Source: Gemmatimonadaceae bacterium
GTDB lineage: Bacteria > Gemmatimonadota > Gemmatimonadetes > Gemmatimonadales > Gemmatimonadaceae
Direction: 5' to 3'
Assembly (NCBI GenBank): GCA_019752115.1
Contig: JAIEMN010000027.1
Span: 44,108 to 108,107, forward strand
DNA: 64,000 nucleotides
Made by a program: the position numbers and the translations under genes. Below the pieces are notes generated by a model. That model had not been told where the DNA came from and did no database searches. It worked only from the letters and a program-made list of their open reading frames with translations. Numbering within the stretch: position 1 is the stretch's first letter; the number at the start of each line of letters is the position of its first letter. Of this stretch, positions 52,849-62,244 are shown piece after piece.

Positions 52849-53706
52849 CTAGTCCGCGAGGGTGGCCGCCAGCACATCGGCGCTCTCCTGCGCGACCTCC
52901 AGGATACGCGTCAGATCAGCCTCCGAGAGACCGAGTGCCGCCAACGCGGCCGGGTCCGGCGCGGCCGTCTCGGCGGTCGTCAAGAATCCCAGCCCGGCAC
53001 GCGCGGCCAGCACGTCGGCGACGTGCACGATGAGGGGAAGCACGAGTCCTTCCGCGACCGCCGGACCGACATCGTGGTGATAGCGACACACGTGAACAAA
53101 TCGCTCCGGGAGGTTCCACGCCTCGCACAACAGGGCACCGGTCTCATCGTGCGACATCCCCAACGCGTCCCGCTCAGCGTCGCGGAAGGTGGTCACCGCC
53201 CCTTCCGTCATCCGTTGAATCACGTGCGCAAACTCCGCTGGCCAGAGCTGCGCCTCGGCAATGATACCGAGATCGTGCAACAGCCCAGCCAACAACGCCT
53301 CCTCCGGCGCTACGCGACGCGTGGCCACAGCCAGTTCCCGGGAGAGCGCGGCCACGCCCAGGGCATGGGACCAGAGTTCGACCGCGTCGAAGCCCAGCAC
53401 CGAACGATTCCCGCGGAAGAGCCGGTGAAGGCCGGACGCGATGGCGATGTTGCGAACGGCGGCAAGGCCCAGCAGGCGGGTCGCTTCGCGCGTCGACGCA
53501 ATCTCGCGCTGCCGACGATAGAACGCCGAGTTCACGACCTTGAGTACGCGCGCGCTGAGCGTCGGGTCCAGCTCGATGGCCTCATTCAAACGGTCCTCCG
53601 TGACCGCCGGATCATCGGCGATGGACAGCAGTCGCATGGCCGCGGTGGGGATGGTCCCCAGCCCTTTCAGTCGGGAAATCGCGGAACGTACGAGGAGGGT
53701 CGTCAC
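52849..53706 (-). CDS. HDOD-domain signalling protein
   Basis: The 285-residue protein is an HDOD domain. It has LPTAAMRL-like spacing (GLGTIPTAAMRLLSIADDP), VLKVVNSAFYRRQREIAS, ATRLLGLAAVRNIAIAS and GLLHDLGIIAEAQLWP. HDOD proteins act downstream of cyclic di-GMP or two-component signals. I start it at GTG 53706, which overlaps the EAL gene stop as GTGA and has GAGG before it, rather than at ATG 53745. It is the last gene of the kinase, GGDEF-EAL, HDOD series. Confidence 0.86.
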   Translation of the reverse strand: MTTLLVRSAISRLKGLGTIPTAAMRLLSIADDPAVTEDRLNEAIELDPTLSARVLKVVNSAFYRRQREIASTREATRLLGLAAVRNIAIASGLHRLFRGNRSVLGFDAVELWSHALGVAALSRELAVATRRVAPEEALLAGLLHDLGIIAEAQLWPAEFAHVIQRMTEGAVTTFRDAERDALGMSHDETGALLCEAWNLPERFVHVCRYHHDVGPAVAEGLVLPLIVHVADVLAARAGLGFLTTAETAAPDPAALAALGLSEADLTRILEVAQESADVLAATLAD

Positions 53707-55484
53707 AGAGGCCTCGACATCGGAGGAGCCGATTGCCGCATCCATTCAACCAGCGCCGAGGGCGCGATGGGCCGACAGATCAGATACCCTTGGCCATAGG
53801 TACAGCCCAGTGCTTGCAGGAGCGCGAGTTGCTCCGCGCTTTCAATGCCTTCGGCCACCACTTCCAGACCAAGGTTTTCGCCAAGAGTCGTGACCGCCTG
53901 CAGCAAGGCGGCATACCCGCGGCCGCGACTGACATTCTCGGTGAGGGCGCGGTCGAGCTTGAGCACGTCAAATGGAAACTCCTGAAGACAGGAGAGCGAC
54001 GAGTAGCCGGTGCCGAAATCGTCCATGGCGAGGCGAATGCCGGCCGCCTTGAGTCGCTCGAGGTACACGCTCGCGAGGAGCCGTTGCGGCATGAGCTGTG
54101 ACTCGGTGACCTCGAGCTGCAAGGCCCCCGGTTCAAGGCCGTGGGCCTCGAGGATGCGGAGGACCCGATCGACCAGCCCCTCATCCGTCAGTTCGATGCG
54201 GGAAAGATTCACACTGACGTACTGCGCGGTGAAGCCCGGGATCGACCGTCGCCATTCGGCGAACTGTCGACAGGCCTCGCGCAGCACCTGCTCAGAAAGC
54301 GGCACGATCAGCCGCGTCTCTTCAGCGATAGGGATGAAGGTCCCGGGCGCAATATCGCCCAGGACGGGATGCCGCCAGCGCGCGAGGGCTTCCATGCTCA
54401 TCATTTCGCCCGTCTCCAGTGACACGATCGGCTGGAAGACGAGGCGGATCTGTTCGGTACCAACCGCCTCCCGCAGCGCGTTCTCGAGATTGACACGCGC
54501 GTGCACCGCTTCGCGCATCGCGGCGGTGAACATCACGACGCAATTACGCCCGCGCGCCTTGGCCTCGTACATCGCGATATCCGCGTCGCGCAGCAGCGCC
54601 TCGGTCGAGGCGTACGCCGGAGTGACGTGGACCACGCCGACGCTCGCGCTCGACTGCACACGGTGTCCCCCCAGGTCGTACGGCTGCTCCAGCGCACCGC
54701 GCAGGCGCTCCGCCACCAGCAGCGCCCCCGCGTCGTCTACGTCGTGCAGGAGGACGACAAACTCATCACCGCCGAGTCGGGCCACTGTGGAGCCGTCCAC
54801 GTCGCGCGCAATCGTATCGTCCGCCCGCAGGTTGCTCCGCAATCGTTGCGCGATGGTACGCAGGAACTCGTCACCGACATCATGCCCAAGGCTGTCGTTG
54901 ATGAGCTTGAAGCGATCAAAATCGAGAAACATCAGCGCAAACGGACGCGCCCGCCCCTCCCGCAGCGCGTCGAGCTGTGCGGAGACCCGCGCCTGCAGCA
55001 GGGCGCGATTGGGCAGCCCCGTCAACGTATCGAGGTGCGCGGCGCGTCCAAGCTCCGCCAGGAGCCGCTGTCGCTCGAGCACCGAACGCACGCGCCCGCG
55101 CAATTCCGCACCGTGAAACGGCTTGTGTAGGTAGTCCGACGCGCCCCCGTTGAAGCACGCCGTCAGCAGATCACGATTATCGGTGCCGGTCACCATCACC
55201 ACGGGGATGGCACTCAGTCGGTTGTCGGCCCGAATCTGCGCAAGGATCTCCAAGCCGCTGCAGTCGGGGAGATCGTGGTCGAGGAGAATCAGGTCGGGCA
55301 ACCGTTCGCGCGCGACGAGCAGTCCCCCCTCGCCATCGAACGCCCCCGCCGTCTCCACGCCGATGGCCCGCAGCATGCCCATGACCAGCGGATGCAGATC
55401 CGCATCGTCATCGATCAGGAGCACCCGCTGCGCCACCGGCTGCGACGCGTGATGATTTGCCTGACGTCGATCGAGGATCATCAT
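53703..55484 (-). CDS. Receiver-GGDEF-EAL cyclic di-GMP protein
   Basis: The 593-residue protein has a receiver domain (about 18-140; LLIDDDAD and the phospho-Asp in LILLDHDLPD). The GGDEF domain (about 150-320; ARLGGDEFVVLL) has intact catalytic residues but no canonical RxxD inhibitory site. The EAL domain (about 335-580) has MEALARWRHP, the acidic DDFGTGYSS and GQGYLICRP. Both synthesis and breakdown of cyclic di-GMP are therefore possible. It overlaps the upstream hybrid kinase by four bases, which points to phosphorylation by that kinase. Confidence 0.92.
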   Translation of the reverse strand: MMILDRRQANHHASQPVAQRVLLIDDDADLHPLVMGMLRAIGVETAGAFDGEGGLLVARERLPDLILLDHDLPDCSGLEILAQIRADNRLSAIPVVMVTGTDNRDLLTACFNGGASDYLHKPFHGAELRGRVRSVLERQRLLAELGRAAHLDTLTGLPNRALLQARVSAQLDALREGRARPFALMFLDFDRFKLINDSLGHDVGDEFLRTIAQRLRSNLRADDTIARDVDGSTVARLGGDEFVVLLHDVDDAGALLVAERLRGALEQPYDLGGHRVQSSASVGVVHVTPAYASTEALLRDADIAMYEAKARGRNCVVMFTAAMREAVHARVNLENALREAVGTEQIRLVFQPIVSLETGEMMSMEALARWRHPVLGDIAPGTFIPIAEETRLIVPLSEQVLREACRQFAEWRRSIPGFTAQYVSVNLSRIELTDEGLVDRVLRILEAHGLEPGALQLEVTESQLMPQRLLASVYLERLKAAGIRLAMDDFGTGYSSLSCLQEFPFDVLKLDRALTENVSRGRGYAALLQAVTTLGENLGLEVVAEGIESAEQLALLQALGCTYGQGYLICRPIAPSALVEWMRQSAPPMSRPL

Positions 55485-58400
55485 GACACTCCCTGCCCGG
55501 CGCTCCGGCCGGCCTGCGCGGCGAGCGTACTCAGTCGCTCCAGCAGTGGAGCGGCGTTCTCCTCGGATTCCCAGACCAGCTCCAAGGCACCGGCGGTCTC
55601 ACTGATCGTCGGGAATCCGTAACTACCGGCAGCGCCCTTGAGTTGGTGCAGCAGACGGCGTCCACCGCTCGAATCTGATTGCTGGCGCTGCAGGGCAATC
55701 GCCTCGATCCGATCGGGCAGGACTTGGGCGAACGCCTCAGCGAGCGGTCCGAGATCCGGATCGTCGGCGAGATCGCTGATGAGGTGGTCCGGCTCGTCGG
55801 TCGCCGCGCGGTGCATGGCCGTCGTCGATGCCACCAGCGCCGGAACCGAGCGGGGCGTACGACGCGTCCACCGCGCGATCGTGGCAATGAGGGCCGCCCG
55901 ATCGATCGGCTTGACGGCATAATCACTGCACCCCGCCTCCAGACATTGGCGCCGATCGTCGGCCATGGCGTGGGCCGTGAGCGCGATGATGGGAAGACGG
56001 CTGCCACGCGCCCGCAATGCGGCGGCCAACGTATACCCGTCCATCTCGGGCATCTGCATGTCCGAGAGGAGCACGTCGTACGGCGCCGCCGCCGCGGCCG
56101 CCCAGTCCAGGGCCTCCAGCGCGAGGCGACCATTCCCAACCACGGTCACGTTCGCGCCGGCGGCTTCGAGCAGCACGCGCAGCAGCCGCTGATTGTCTTC
56201 ACCGTCCTCGGCGAGGAGCAGGCGAACTCCCGCCAAGGCGTTCGGACGTGGCGTATCGACGCGCGCCGGCTCGATCGCCTCGAGGCGCTCGATCAACCGC
56301 GCATCGTCGACCGCGTGCAGCGGGAGTTCCACGGCAAAGCGCGATCCTTGCCCCGGCGTCGACCAGACGACCGAGACATCGCCGCCGAGGAGCAGCGCGA
56401 GGCGCCGCGAAATGGACAGGCCGAGGCCCGTACCGCCGAATCGACGGGTGACCGTCGCATCGGCCTGATGAAACGGTTGGAAGAGCTCGCGCACCTGCTC
56501 GGCTGTCATGCCGACCCCGGTGTCATCGATGGTGATGCGCAGGCGTGGCGATCCAGCGTCGACCAGCACGCCGACCTCGACCCGCACCCGACCGCGCTCT
56601 GTGAACTTGATGGCATTGCCCACCAGATTCATCAGGATCTGCCGCATCCGTGTCGGATCCGTCAGAACTCGCTCAGGAATCGGGGTGAGCAGACGCGTCT
56701 CGAGCGACACCCCCTTCGCGGCCGCCCGGGCTCGCGCGATGCTCTCGACATCGAGGAGCACCGACGGCAGCACGGTCTCGACCTGTTCGGCCACCACCTT
56801 GCCCGCCTCGATCTTGGACAGGTCCAGAATGTCATTGATGACCGACAGGAGATGGGTACTGGCCCGGTGAATCGTAGAGAGGGCGTGTTGTTGCTCGAGG
56901 CTGGGCACGTGGGCCGCCTCGTCGCGCAGCCAGTCCGCGTATCCGATGATGGCCGTCAGCGGTGTACGGATTTCGTGACTCATGTTGGCGAGGAACTCGC
57001 TCTTGCTGCGATTGGCGGCCTCGGCGCGCCTCTGCGCGTCGGTCAGCGCCGCTTCGCGCTCCACGCTCTCGGTGACGTCCACCAGAATACCGTACACGCC
57101 GACGATCGCCCCGGTGTCATCGATGCGTGCGCGCCCGTCCGCGCGAATCCAGCGCACGGCCGGGTTGTGATCGGCCGTTCGCAAGATCAGCGAGAACGGA
57201 GTGCCGGAGCGCCGGGCCGTCTCGAGAGCGGCGAGCATCGGCGGTACGGACTCGGGCGCGTAGCGCTCGAGGGCATCTCGGAGCGACGGCGGACCGGCGA
57301 ACACCGGGCGCCCGAAGAGCGCGTAGGTACCCGGCGACCACTCCACCACATCGCTATCGCGTGCGACCGACCAATTCCCCATGCGCGCGACCGTCTGCGC
57401 TTCCTCGAGGAGTTCGGTGGTGCGCGTGAGCGCCTCCCGTTCGCGACTCAGGGCATCTCGGGCCTCGATCGCGTCGGTGACGTCGGACTCGACGGCCAGA
57501 AAGCCCGTGAGCTCCCCGCGCTCGCGCAACGGCTCGATGCTCAGATCGAGCCAGTACGGCCGCCCGTCTCTCGAGCGGTTCAGAATCGTCGTGCGCACGG
57601 AGAGCCCAGCGTTCAATCGTTCTCGGAGGAGTGCAATGGTCGTCGGGTCGGTGTCCGGTCCCTGCAGCAGGCTGCCGGGCGTTTTTCCGTATGCCTCCTC
57701 GGGCGACCATCCCGTGAGTCGGGAGAAGGCCGCGTTGACCCAGACAATGCGCCGCCTGGCGTCCGTGATCACGACGGCCGTGCTGGTGCGCTGAGCCACC
57801 ATCGCCAGCCGCTCGAACTCCAGACTGCGTGCCGAGACCGCCAGATGCTGACGCTTGAGGAGGCGCACGACCGGCTCCACCACCAACCCCGCCACGCCGA
57901 TGAGCATGGCCAGCAGCAGCAGCCCAAAGGTCCATTGCGCGCGCTGCATCCGGCGGATGTTCACTGAGGCCAGGTCCGCCAGCCGTGAGACGAACTGTTC
58001 CTGTGCCACGAGCATGGCATCGGCCCGCTCGTCCACCCGCTCGGCGGTCGTCGCCCCGGACAGGAACGCTACGCTGGCCGCCAGTAGGGCGTCGCGTTCG
58101 GCACTCGACTCCCGCCGCGCCGCCTCGGCAATGCGGGCTTCGGCGTCCTCGAAGGAGAGCATCCGTGCGACGAGCCGATCGAGCGAGTCGGACTCGCTCC
58201 GCATGTGCTGCGCCACGCTCGAGAACTCGGTAGAGTCGATTCGTGACCGTCGGACCAGCGGCGCCAATCGAATCAGCTGCTGACTGTAGGTCCTTTGACG
58301 CCCCGCCATGTTCAGGGCGTTGCCAATGTCATAGATGCCAAGCGTCGCGTGACGCTCTACGGCCGTCATGAGCCCCGTGATGACCGCCATGACCGCCAGG

Positions 58401-58735
58401 GCCCCAAGGATCGCCCAGCGGACCTTTCGGTGCGGACTTCCAGAGGCGCGACCGGTGGTGCGCGCCTCCACCTCCCGCACTTTGCCGTCGACATGACGCC
58501 GGTATAACGTGAACGAGAACAGCGGTCCGACGATCAGGGCGACGCCAACGGCGTCGAGCCAGCCGCGCACGGCCGAGGGGAGGCCTGGGGCGCTGGAGAC
58601 GGCTTCGTAGAGCGCCAGCGTGGCGAGCAGGAGGGCCACGGTGATGCCCACCGAATCGCGCCACCAGGCCCAGAGGCGACGGCGCGCCTGCTGTTCAGGG
58701 AAATGGGACACGGAGGGGCGATCGGGCTCTGACAC
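55481..58735 (-). CDS. Large membrane hybrid histidine kinase with HPt
   Basis: The roughly 1084-residue protein has two N-terminal membrane helices and then a PilJ-type sensor region (NALNMAGRQRTYSQQLIRLA). A further helix, two PAS domains, and HisKA with the His in NMSHEIRTPLTA (about H587) follow. Then come HATPase boxes (LVGNAIKFTE, DDTGVGM, GTGLGLSI), a receiver with Asp in LLSDMQMPEMDG (about D892), and an HPt domain with His in LLHQLKGAAGSY (about H1030). It could pass phosphate to the REC-GGDEF-EAL protein encoded next. GTG 58735 is a tentative start; the frame is open 24 codons further upstream. Confidence 0.9.
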   Translation of the reverse strand: MSEPDRPSVSHFPEQQARRRLWAWWRDSVGITVALLLATLALYEAVSSAPGLPSAVRGWLDAVGVALIVGPLFSFTLYRRHVDGKVREVEARTTGRASGSPHRKVRWAILGALAVMAVITGLMTAVERHATLGIYDIGNALNMAGRQRTYSQQLIRLAPLVRRSRIDSTEFSSVAQHMRSESDSLDRLVARMLSFEDAEARIAEAARRESSAERDALLAASVAFLSGATTAERVDERADAMLVAQEQFVSRLADLASVNIRRMQRAQWTFGLLLLAMLIGVAGLVVEPVVRLLKRQHLAVSARSLEFERLAMVAQRTSTAVVITDARRRIVWVNAAFSRLTGWSPEEAYGKTPGSLLQGPDTDPTTIALLRERLNAGLSVRTTILNRSRDGRPYWLDLSIEPLRERGELTGFLAVESDVTDAIEARDALSREREALTRTTELLEEAQTVARMGNWSVARDSDVVEWSPGTYALFGRPVFAGPPSLRDALERYAPESVPPMLAALETARRSGTPFSLILRTADHNPAVRWIRADGRARIDDTGAIVGVYGILVDVTESVEREAALTDAQRRAEAANRSKSEFLANMSHEIRTPLTAIIGYADWLRDEAAHVPSLEQQHALSTIHRASTHLLSVINDILDLSKIEAGKVVAEQVETVLPSVLLDVESIARARAAAKGVSLETRLLTPIPERVLTDPTRMRQILMNLVGNAIKFTERGRVRVEVGVLVDAGSPRLRITIDDTGVGMTAEQVRELFQPFHQADATVTRRFGGTGLGLSISRRLALLLGGDVSVVWSTPGQGSRFAVELPLHAVDDARLIERLEAIEPARVDTPRPNALAGVRLLLAEDGEDNQRLLRVLLEAAGANVTVVGNGRLALEALDWAAAAAAPYDVLLSDMQMPEMDGYTLAAALRARGSRLPIIALTAHAMADDRRQCLEAGCSDYAVKPIDRAALIATIARWTRRTPRSVPALVASTTAMHRAATDEPDHLISDLADDPDLGPLAEAFAQVLPDRIEAIALQRQQSDSSGGRRLLHQLKGAAGSYGFPTISETAGALELVWESEENAAPLLERLSTLAAQAGRSAGQGVS

Positions 58736-58848
58736 GGACGCGGTCCGAAAGGCGAAATGGCACCCGCGTCGGCAGCCGGCTGAGAGTATCGCCTCGCCGC
58801 CGGGCAACCTTGAGCCGATCCGGCGGCAAAAGCGATGTAGATTTTGTC

Positions 58849-59097
58849 ATGCCTTGGCTCTCCCTTTCGCTCACGCTCGCCGGTCGCGCGCTGGTCAATC
58901 CGTTTCTCGCGGTAGACCTGTTGCGCGTGGCGTGGCGCTTTCGGCACCGGCACTGGTACCGGCGGTTTCCGTTTCTGCCGCTGCCGGCCGTGAGCTACCT
59001 GCGGTGGCGCATGTACACGGCGTACGGGAGTGAAGATGCGGTGCCGCCCGCCGACGATCTGATCAACTTCGCGCGCTGGGTGGGGCGGCAGCCCTAG
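58849..59097 (+). CDS. Small conserved hypothetical protein
   Basis: The 82-residue product is rich in Arg, Trp and Tyr (VAWRFRHRHWYRRFPFLPLP, YLRWRMYTAYGSEDAVP), with one possible amphipathic or membrane segment at the start (LSLSLTLAGRALVNPFLAV). It lies 19 bp before queG on the same strand and is divergent from the large hybrid kinase. I do not recognise a family, but codon use is host-like. Confidence 0.65.
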   Translation: MPWLSLSLTLAGRALVNPFLAVDLLRVAWRFRHRHWYRRFPFLPLPAVSYLRWRMYTAYGSEDAVPPADDLINFARWVGRQP

Positions 59098-59116
59098 GTC
59101 GGCCGCCCGCGTTCCG

Positions 59117-60238
59117 GTGGAGCACTCACTCACGCGCCGGCTGGTGGCGCACGCGTACGGCCTGGGATTCGATGCTGTGGGCGTCGCGGCCTTGGGCGTG
59201 CCCGAGTCGCTCGCGCCGTTCACCGCGTGGCTCGACGCGGGCCTCCACGGCACCATGCACTATCTCGCCGGAGACGGGGCGGCGCTCCGCGCGGATGCGC
59301 GCCGGCCGCACCCCGGGGCCACCCACGCCGTGGTCGTGGCGGCCTCGTACGGCGGGCGCGCGCCGGCCGGTCCGGTGGCGCGCTATGCGCGTGGCGACGA
59401 CTACCACACCGTGCTTCGCGAACGCGTGCGCGACCTGCATCGGTGGCTGGAAGCCGAAGTGGGGCATCCCATCAATGCCCGGCCGTACGTGGATAGCGGC
59501 CCCATTCTGGAGCGCGATCTCGCCCAGCGCGCGGGGCTCGGCTGGTTCGGCAAGAACACGATGCTCATCACGCCGCGGGCCGGCTCCCATCTCTTTCTCG
59601 CCTCGCTGCTGCTCGAGTTCGCGCTCGAGGTCAGTGCCCCCTTCGACGCCGATCGCTGCGGCACCTGCACCCGCTGCCTCGACGCCTGCCCCACCGGCGC
59701 CCTCCCGGCGCCGCGCGTGCTCGATGCAAACCGGTGCATCAGCTATCTCACCATCGAGCATCGCGAGGCCATTCCCGAAGCGCTGCGCGAGGCGATGGGC
59801 TCGTGGCTCTACGGCTGCGATGTGTGCAACGATGTGTGCCCGTACAACCGTAAGTTCTCCAGAGAACTCGAGGAGGGTTCGCCCTTCCGTCCGCGACCGT
59901 TCTTGGACGGCGTTCCGCCTCGGGAATTAGCGCTCCGCTTACTAGGAATGGACGTCTCCGAGTACACCGAATTGTTTCGCGGGTCAGCCATGAAGCGCGC
60001 GAAGCGCTCCGGACTCCGCCGCAACGCAGCCATCGTGCTCGGTAATACCGGCTCGGCTGGAGACGTTCCCGCTTTGGTCGCCGCATGGTCTGATGCGGAC
60101 GTCTTGTTACGCCGGCACTTGGCATGGTCACTGGGGAGGATTGGCTCTCCAGAGGCCGAAGCCTTTTTGAAACACCGACGGTTGGACGAGGAATCTCCGG
60201 AGGTGCTGGAGGAGATCGAAGCCGCGCTCCGTAAATAG
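59117..60238 (+). CDS. queG: Epoxyqueuosine reductase, 3' end apparently replaced
   Basis: The 373-residue enzyme does the last step of queuosine synthesis on tRNA, using cobalamin and two [4Fe-4S] clusters. The N-terminal domain has FGKNTMLITPRAGSHLFLAS. The ferredoxin part has CGTCTRCLDACPTGAL (C181, C184, C187, C191) and CDVCNDVCPYN (C234, C237, C241). The C-terminal HEAT-like region follows (LRRNAAIVLGNTGSAGDVPAL). From about codon 249 the codon use changes sharply: AGA, TTA, CTA, AGG and TTG appear, which the host-like 5' part avoids. This suggests a swapped 3' end brought by the adjoining element; the fused frame remains intact. Confidence 0.93.
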   Translation: MEHSLTRRLVAHAYGLGFDAVGVAALGVPESLAPFTAWLDAGLHGTMHYLAGDGAALRADARRPHPGATHAVVVAASYGGRAPAGPVARYARGDDYHTVLRERVRDLHRWLEAEVGHPINARPYVDSGPILERDLAQRAGLGWFGKNTMLITPRAGSHLFLASLLLEFALEVSAPFDADRCGTCTRCLDACPTGALPAPRVLDANRCISYLTIEHREAIPEALREAMGSWLYGCDVCNDVCPYNRKFSRELEEGSPFRPRPFLDGVPPRELALRLLGMDVSEYTELFRGSAMKRAKRSGLRRNAAIVLGNTGSAGDVPALVAAWSDADVLLRRHLAWSLGRIGSPEAEAFLKHRRLDEESPEVLEEIEAALRK

Positions 60239-61974
60239 CGGGCGCCGGTTTCGAGGTTCAGCTGAACCGGATCGTTGGGAAGAATGGCGAGGTCAACGAT
60301 CGCTGTTTTCAGATTTGCGCGCTTGTAACCGGGGATCTCGTCAACCACGATCAGGACGTGATCTACCCAATAGTCGAACAAGGCCTTCTGCCGCTCGATC
60401 GACATCTTGCTCCATGCGCGTTCTAGGAAGGAGCTGGACTGAAGGAGCTCCTCAATGCGGGCACTCTTCTGCTCCGGCGATTTCGCTGTTGATGAGGCCT
60501 CCAGCGCCTTGAGCTTGTCCTTCGCCGCACTGAGCTCTGCGCGCAGCTTGCGAAGCTCGTCGTGCATCGGATCGTCAGCGGGAACCTCGCCGTGATCGAA
60601 CTGGAGCATCACGAGCTTGTAACAGTTCTGATACCTGCGAGTTGTATCAGTGACCTGCTTCGAGACGGCGGCGAGAGCGACGTCTCGGTTGGCCCCGGTG
60701 GACTGCTTCAGCGCTACCTCACGCAGTGACTGCATAAACTCCGGAGTCAGGCGGTGAGAGCAGATCGCATCCTTTACTCGTGTCTCGAGGTCCTCGGCTA
60801 CAATGTAACGCACCTTACATCCGGCTTCGTCGTAGGCTTGCCGCGCCTCGGGATGGGTGATCCCGGGCCGCGGATGCGTATACGCCCGCGCGCCGCCCTG
60901 CCGACGGCTGTAGCGTCCACCGGTGTATGGAAGGCCGCAGTGCGCACAGATCGGTCGAAGTGGAAAGATGTCGGAACGCTTGCGATTGGAGCCTGCTTTC
61001 AGCGACGCCCCGCGCTCCGCGAGCACCTCGCAGACCTTGTTGAACAGCTCCATGTCTACCATCGGCGACCACTGAGCCTTTACCCACTTCTCGCTGGACC
61101 CCTCAGCGACGTCACCGTCCCCCGTCTGCAGCAAGACCTCGCCGATGAGCGCCCGATTGGTGAGCAGCTTTTTGAGGGAACTGTGCCCGAACCCCTTCGT
61201 GCCAGCGCCTCGCGGCGCCCGCACGCCCTGATCGTATAGCATCTCGCATACGCGCTTCAGCGAGTTGCCGGCGACCACCTGCCGCGCAGCCTTCTCCCAC
61301 ACCGCGAGCTGCTCCTCATTCGGCACCAGCTTCAGACCGCCGCTTCCCGGTGTCGCCTTCTGCCCCGTCGGAATGATGCGGCCAGTGCCGACCTCCGCGC
61401 GATTCGTTCCGAAGGGGGAGTGACTATGGGTCCAGAACCCGTTCGCGGCTCGCGAGCGCTTGCCCCGTCGAATGTTTGACTTGAGCTGCGCTAGGTAGCT
61501 GCTCGCTCCGTGCGTCTCGAAGATGAGGTTGACGGTATCGTGCAGCGAGTTGCCGCTCTTTTCGGTCGTTACGTAGCGGACCTTCCAATTGAATGCCTCG
61601 AGCTCAGCCTCGAGCACGATTAGCGCCCGCGTATCAGGCTTGCCGTCGTCACCAAGCGGTCGTCCCAGTCGAGAGACATCGTAAATCTCCACGTGACCTG
61701 GCGACTGCTTGGGGCGTGGGTTGGCGCGACAGAAGGCGCGGAGATCCGTTAGCGCCGGTCGATTCAGGTTCTTGCCGCTCTTGCTGTCCTGCCAGCACCA
61801 GTTACTTGAGAGCGACCCCCAGCGCTTGTCCATCGCCTCGATCTGCTGCCCGAAGGATGTCACCTGCCGATCCTCCTGCTCCGAGGACTTACGGGTGTAA
61901 CGAATTCGCGCAGGCAATTCGCCGCTCGCCGCTGCGAGGCGCTGCTGCCAAGTGATTTCAAGCGCACGGGCCAT
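59809..61974 (-). CDS. Large serine recombinase
   Basis: The 721-residue protein has a resolvase-type catalytic domain with the nucleophile Ser in IRYTRKSSEQ (about residues 23-35) and later DVSRLGRP. A recombinase domain follows (LVPNEEQLAVWEKAARQVV). A zinc ribbon has CAHCGLPYTGGRY (with a later Cys), and a coiled coil (DPMHDELRKLRAELSAAKDK) and the end segment WSKMSIERQKALFDYWVDHV complete the core. The first 580-600 residues are the normal protein. The remaining codons run antisense through the 3' part of queG, and the TAG stop lies on the host side of the apparent junction. GGAGAG precedes ATG 61974. It should catalyse integration and excision of the element. Confidence 0.92.
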   Translation of the reverse strand: MARALEITWQQRLAAASGELPARIRYTRKSSEQEDRQVTSFGQQIEAMDKRWGSLSSNWCWQDSKSGKNLNRPALTDLRAFCRANPRPKQSPGHVEIYDVSRLGRPLGDDGKPDTRALIVLEAELEAFNWKVRYVTTEKSGNSLHDTVNLIFETHGASSYLAQLKSNIRRGKRSRAANGFWTHSHSPFGTNRAEVGTGRIIPTGQKATPGSGGLKLVPNEEQLAVWEKAARQVVAGNSLKRVCEMLYDQGVRAPRGAGTKGFGHSSLKKLLTNRALIGEVLLQTGDGDVAEGSSEKWVKAQWSPMVDMELFNKVCEVLAERGASLKAGSNRKRSDIFPLRPICAHCGLPYTGGRYSRRQGGARAYTHPRPGITHPEARQAYDEAGCKVRYIVAEDLETRVKDAICSHRLTPEFMQSLREVALKQSTGANRDVALAAVSKQVTDTTRRYQNCYKLVMLQFDHGEVPADDPMHDELRKLRAELSAAKDKLKALEASSTAKSPEQKSARIEELLQSSSFLERAWSKMSIERQKALFDYWVDHVLIVVDEIPGYKRANLKTAIVDLAILPNDPVQLNLETGARYLRSAASISSSTSGDSSSNRRCFKKASASGEPILPSDHAKCRRNKTSASDHAATKAGTSPAEPVLPSTMAALRRSPERFARFMADPRNNSVYSETSIPSKRSANSRGGTPSKNGRGRKGEPSSSSLENLRLYGHTSLHTSQP
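59813..59863. other. Probable attachment junction inside queG
   Basis: Codon use and base composition change between the CDVCNDVCPYN codons (59816-59848) and the first foreign-type codon AGA at 59861. The stretch contains a direct repeat cgatgtgtgc-aa-cgatgtgtgc (818-839). This is the likely left junction of the integrated element; the right junction would be outside the window. Confidence 0.55.
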
Positions 61975-62052
61975 GTTCGATCTCTCCAGAGGGGCAGTGG
62001 TTGGATTCGCGGACACCATATCGGTGCTCATCCTCGACGCCAAGTCCCCGAC

Positions 62053-62244
62053 TTATGTCATGGACATTAGGGCATTCGCCAATGCCTTTAGGACGTCAAG
62101 CTCCAGGTACGGGTTCGAATGCGAACGACGCTTGTTGATCGATTCCGCTCGCAACGTTAGAGCACGCTCACTCACACGATCGAACACACGATGCCGTCCA
62201 ACACTTTTCATATCGCGCACACCAGCTTCGTTCTTCTCGGCCAT
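62053..62244 (-). CDS. Small basic protein upstream of the recombinase
   Basis: The 63-residue product (MAEKNEAGVRDMKSV and SNPYLELDVLKALANALMSM) has a good GGAG 8 bases before its ATG and ends 78 bp before the recombinase start on the same strand. Small basic proteins in this position can be recombination directionality factors or regulators. No family is recognised, and a longer frame upstream is open but lacks a ribosome binding site. Confidence 0.5.
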   Translation of the reverse strand: MAEKNEAGVRDMKSVGRHRVFDRVSERALTLRAESINKRRSHSNPYLELDVLKALANALMSMT

